Shown in pieces: positions 6,784 to 8,688 of a stretch of 8,688 nt of DNA; within the stretch, counting starts at the first letter, position 1, and the number at the start of each line of letters is the position of its first letter. The notes under the pieces were generated by a model. That model worked only from the letters and a program-made list of their open reading frames with translations, did not search any database and had not been told where the DNA came from. Source of the DNA: Lachnospiraceae bacterium (GTDB taxonomy: Bacteria; Bacillota; Clostridia; Lachnospirales; Lachnospiraceae); assembly GCA_015057205.1 (NCBI GenBank), contig SVEW01000045.1, positions 8,150-16,837 on the forward strand. Reading direction: 5' to 3'. The position numbers were made by a program, and so were the translations under genes.

Positions 6784-7245
6784 GTGAAAATCACTGGGAA
6801 AAAATTGGAGAGGACGGTGGAAAATATGGCAGAGTTAGAAGATAAGAGAACATTACTCATCAGAAGAGTGGTTCCTGCGATTGGTGTGTTGGTACTTGCA
6901 GTGCTAAGAATGTTTCCCTTTTACGAGGATTTGGGAATAAGGGTATTTAGCGGTGACGTAGTTTTTGAACATTACGGAAAGGTATTGTGGATTCCGTTTT
7001 TGGCATTCTTCCTCGGAACTATATTTGTTGAAAATAGCATTCTGTCCGTGCTGTTGCAAGGTGTCGGTATTGGCTGGATTCTTGTTTTTGATTTTGCGTT
7101 TTGGGAATTTATCGAAACGGATGTAACAGTGTTTTTTTGGACGAACCTGGTAGGGGCCATTTTATTGTTCCTGTACTGCGTGGGTGTGGCAATTTATTAT
7201 CGTAACGGAAAATGCGAGAAAAAGGGTTGCACTTTTGCGAATTAA
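6784..7245 (+). CDS. Unknown four-helix membrane protein
   Basis: I do not recognise this protein. From GTG 6784 it has 153 residues. The in-frame ATG at 6826 (residue 15) would give 139 and has purine-rich GGAGAGG (6807-6813) and GGTGG (6816-6820) upstream. GTG 6784 has only a weak GGGTGAG, so the later ATG is a serious alternative. Four hydrophobic segments lie at about 28-44, 66-82, 87-104 and 117-138. The first is preceded by positive residues (KR, IRR), and the loop after it carries FPFYEDLGIRVFSGD. The short tail has two cysteines (NGKCEKKGC). An in-frame TGA at 6775 blocks any longer N-terminus. The stop at 7243-7245 immediately precedes a truncated T-box, so the tail may have been reshaped by that junction. 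The next terminator is the one in the T-box remnant. Confidence 0.65.
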   Translation: MKITGKKLERTVENMAELEDKRTLLIRRVVPAIGVLVLAVLRMFPFYEDLGIRVFSGDVVFEHYGKVLWIPFLAFFLGTIFVENSILSVLLQGVGIGWILVFDFAFWEFIETDVTVFFWTNLVGAILLFLYCVGVAIYYRNGKCEKKGCTFAN

Positions 7246-7338
7246 GAGGTTCGTTCCGGTAGTCGGAAGGAGCAACTTGGGTGGAAACGCGGTGAAATAT
7301 CGTCCCTTGTATCATAGTGGTGATACAAGGGACTTTTT
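7246..7338 (+). ncRNA. Orphan 3' half of a T-box leader (no stem I or specifier seen)
   Basis: The hairpin TTCCG-GTAGT-CGGAA (7254-7268) fits stem III. AACTTGGGTGGAAACGCGG (7274-7292) is close to the conserved T-box sequence. GGG (7279-7281) pairs with CCC (7304-7306), TGGAA (7282-7286) makes the acceptor-binding bulge, and ACG (7287-7289) pairs with CGT (7301-7303). This is the classic antiterminator, and the competing terminator follows. Upstream lies the coding region of the membrane protein, and I find no stem I, AGTA loop or specifier there. Downstream there is no synthetase or amino-acid gene. It is best read as a leftover from a deletion or rearrangement. Without stem I it cannot be expected to recognise a particular tRNA and probably acts mainly as a terminator. 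Confidence 0.8.
7302..7338 (+). terminator. Terminator of the orphan T-box
   Basis: GTCCCTTGTATCA (7302-7314) and TGATACAAGGGAC (7321-7333) form a perfect 13-base-pair stem around a 6-base loop. TTTTT (7334-7338) follows. It should end transcription from the upstream membrane protein gene before glgP. Confidence 0.92.
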
Positions 7339-7372
7339 GCATAGTCGAGACTTCCTTGGATCATGGAAGTAA

Positions 7373-7529
7373 ATCGATGCTATTGCAGCAGAATGTGGTG
7401 TAACGCTGGTTCCTGCGATAGAAGTAGCAGAAAATTTTACAAATGTTCACATATTTTAACTGGGAAGATGATAAACTTGGTGTATGTAAGCTCGAAACGG
7501 GAGAATACAGAGGAGGTATGTATGAATAA
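7373..7529 (+). pseudogene. Possible decayed gene end with a frameshift in a T run
   Basis: From 7373 one frame reads IDAIAAECGVTLVPAIEVAE and continues NFTNVHIF to a TAA at 7457. If one T is removed from the TTTT run at 7454-7457, the frame continues NWEDDKLGVCKLETGEYRGG and ends at TAA 7527-7529. That end overlaps the glgP start by eight bases, as translationally coupled genes do. Both halves look protein-like. There is no start codon with a ribosome binding site, and TAA at 7370-7372 closes the frame upstream. The first half faintly recalls the effector domain of a LysR regulator, but I would not name it. It could be chance reading of intergenic DNA. Confidence 0.3.
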
Positions 7530-8688
7530 GGCATTTAAGAAAGAACAGTTGAAGGCGAGTATAGAGGGGATAGTGAAGTATCTTTTTCGTAAGACATTGG
7601 ACGAAGCAAGCAACCAGGAGATTTTCCAGGCGCTTTGCCATGCGGTAAACGAGGTTATCATCGATGAGTGGATGGATTCTCAGAAGAAGATGGAAGAACA
7701 GGATTTAAAAACCGTGTATTACATGTCTATGGAGTTTCTTATGGGCCGTGCTCTTGGTAATAACCTGATTAACTTAAGAGCGTATGACCAGGTAAAAGAA
7801 GTCATGGAAGAGCTGGGTATTGATTTGAATATGATTGAGGATGAAGAGGACGATCCGGCGCTTGGAAACGGAGGTCTGGGACGTCTGGCTGCATGTTTCT
7901 TAGATTCTTTGTCTACATTGGGCTACCCTGCATATGGTTGCGGTATTCGTTACCGCTATGGAATGTTTAAACAGAAAATCGAGAACGGCTATCAGGTAGA
8001 AGTGCCGGATAACTGGTTGAGAAATGGAAATCCATTTGAATTAAAGCGTGGTGAGTATAACGTTCAGGTTCGTTTTGGTGGAAACATTCGTGCAGATTAT
8101 CAGGGGGATGGAAAAGTAAAATTCATTCATGAGAATTATCAGGCGGTACGTGCCATTGCCTACGATATGCCGATTCTTGGCTATAACAACGGTGTTGTAA
8201 ACAGTTTAATGATATGGGATGCAGAGCCCATGGAGGAGTTCCAGTTGTCATCTTTTGATAAAGGGGATTATCGTACTGCAGTAGAGCAGGAAAACCTTGC
8301 AAAGACCTTGGTGGATGTATTGTATCCTAACGATAATCATATTTCCGGCAAGGAGTTGCGTTTGAAACAGCAGTACTTTTTCGTATCGGCATCCTTGCAA
8401 CGTATTATTCAGAAATACAAAAAGAATCATCCGGATATCCGTAAGCTTTACGAAAAAGTGGCAATTCAGATGAACGATACCCATCCGACGGTAGCAGTAG
8501 CAGAGCTGATGCGTCTTTTGATGGACGAAGAGGGCTTAGAATGGGATGAAGCTTGGGAGGTTACCACCAAAGCTTGTGCTTATACGAACCATACCATTAT
8601 GTCCGAGGCTTTGGAAAAATGGCCGATTGATATTTTTTCCAGACTGTTGCCACGTATTTACCAGATTGTTGAGGAAATTAATCGTCGA
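7522..8688 (+). CDS. glgP: Glycogen/maltodextrin phosphorylase, N-terminal part (cut by window end)
   Basis: Cytoplasmic GT35 enzyme that uses phosphate to release glucose-1-phosphate from the ends of alpha-1,4-glucans, feeding stored glycogen into glycolysis. The window holds 389 residues; complete family members have roughly 750-850. Visible signatures are VYYMSMEFLMGRALGNNL, the glycine loop GNGGLGRLAACFLDSL (115-130), YGCGIRYRYGMFKQKI, VPDNWL, MNDTHPTVAVAELMR (317-331) and AYTNHTIMSEALE, whose H357 fits the substrate-binding histidine of the family. The PLP lysine and the C-terminal domain lie outside. Start: ATG 7522, five bases after AGGAGG (7511-7516). The ATG at 7518 runs into a stop after three codons. 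No convincing promoter is visible between the T-box terminator and the gene; a weak TTCACA/GATGAT pair (7446-7472, 15-base spacing) is the best candidate. Confidence 0.97.
   Translation, partial: MNKAFKKEQLKASIEGIVKYLFRKTLDEASNQEIFQALCHAVNEVIIDEWMDSQKKMEEQDLKTVYYMSMEFLMGRALGNNLINLRAYDQVKEVMEELGIDLNMIEDEEDDPALGNGGLGRLAACFLDSLSTLGYPAYGCGIRYRYGMFKQKIENGYQVEVPDNWLRNGNPFELKRGEYNVQVRFGGNIRADYQGDGKVKFIHENYQAVRAIAYDMPILGYNNGVVNSLMIWDAEPMEEFQLSSFDKGDYRTAVEQENLAKTLVDVLYPNDNHISGKELRLKQQYFFVSASLQRIIQKYKKNHPDIRKLYEKVAIQMNDTHPTVAVAELMRLLMDEEGLEWDEAWEVTTKACAYTNHTIMSEALEKWPIDIFSRLLPRIYQIVEEINRR

Noticed and set aside
7184..7372. Open frame of 62 codons overlapping the membrane protein end and the T-box.
   Set aside because: It is explained by RNA structure and by the real gene in another frame. 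No ribosome binding site was seen.

Overview
The window looks like chromosomal DNA from a low-to-mid GC Clostridia bacterium, most likely Lachnospiraceae. This rests on strong AAGGAGG-type ribosome binding sites, sigma-A promoters, a T-box leader on ileS, a eukaryote-like (type 2) isoleucyl-tRNA synthetase, a DUF2798-like membrane protein, and GlgP residues of the kind I associate with that family. The family placement is my recognition of protein sequences, not a search. All convincing genes are on the + strand. I see no insertion sequence, CRISPR array or phage gene.

Layout. Positions 1-155 hold the last 50 codons of an unidentified gene. A good promoter (183-211) then drives a two-gene unit: a sodium-coupled amino-acid transporter of the NSS/SNF family (273-1652) and, 20 bases later, a small secreted protein with a bacterial Ig-like domain and a Cys/His amidase-like domain (1673-2371). 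A separate promoter (about 2397-2426) starts a 93-base leader with a tRNA-Leu-like 5' segment and a sequence that can pair with the ribosome binding site. It leads into a four-helix DUF2798-like protein (2526-3005).

The centre is a textbook unit: a perfect-consensus promoter (3025-3053), a complete isoleucine T-box leader with specifier ATC (about 3060-3350), ileS (3367-6522) and a strong intrinsic terminator (6542-6582). Uncharged tRNA-Ile should pair with the specifier and the TGGT bulge, stabilise the antiterminator and switch ileS on.

The last third is less orderly. An AT-rich dyad and a promoter (6616-6677) precede an unknown four-helix membrane protein (6784-7245). Directly after its stop codon lies the 3' half of a second T-box (stem III, antiterminator and a perfect 13-bp terminator) with no recognisable stem I or specifier and no synthetase behind it. 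Next comes a short decayed-looking reading frame (7373-7529), then the start of glycogen phosphorylase glgP (7522 onward, cut by the window end). This junction is the most unusual part of the window and looks like the scar of a rearrangement.

I did not find a clear new multi-gene system. The best candidates for follow-up are the orphan T-box half, the leader at 2433-2525, and the transporter/secreted-amidase pair.
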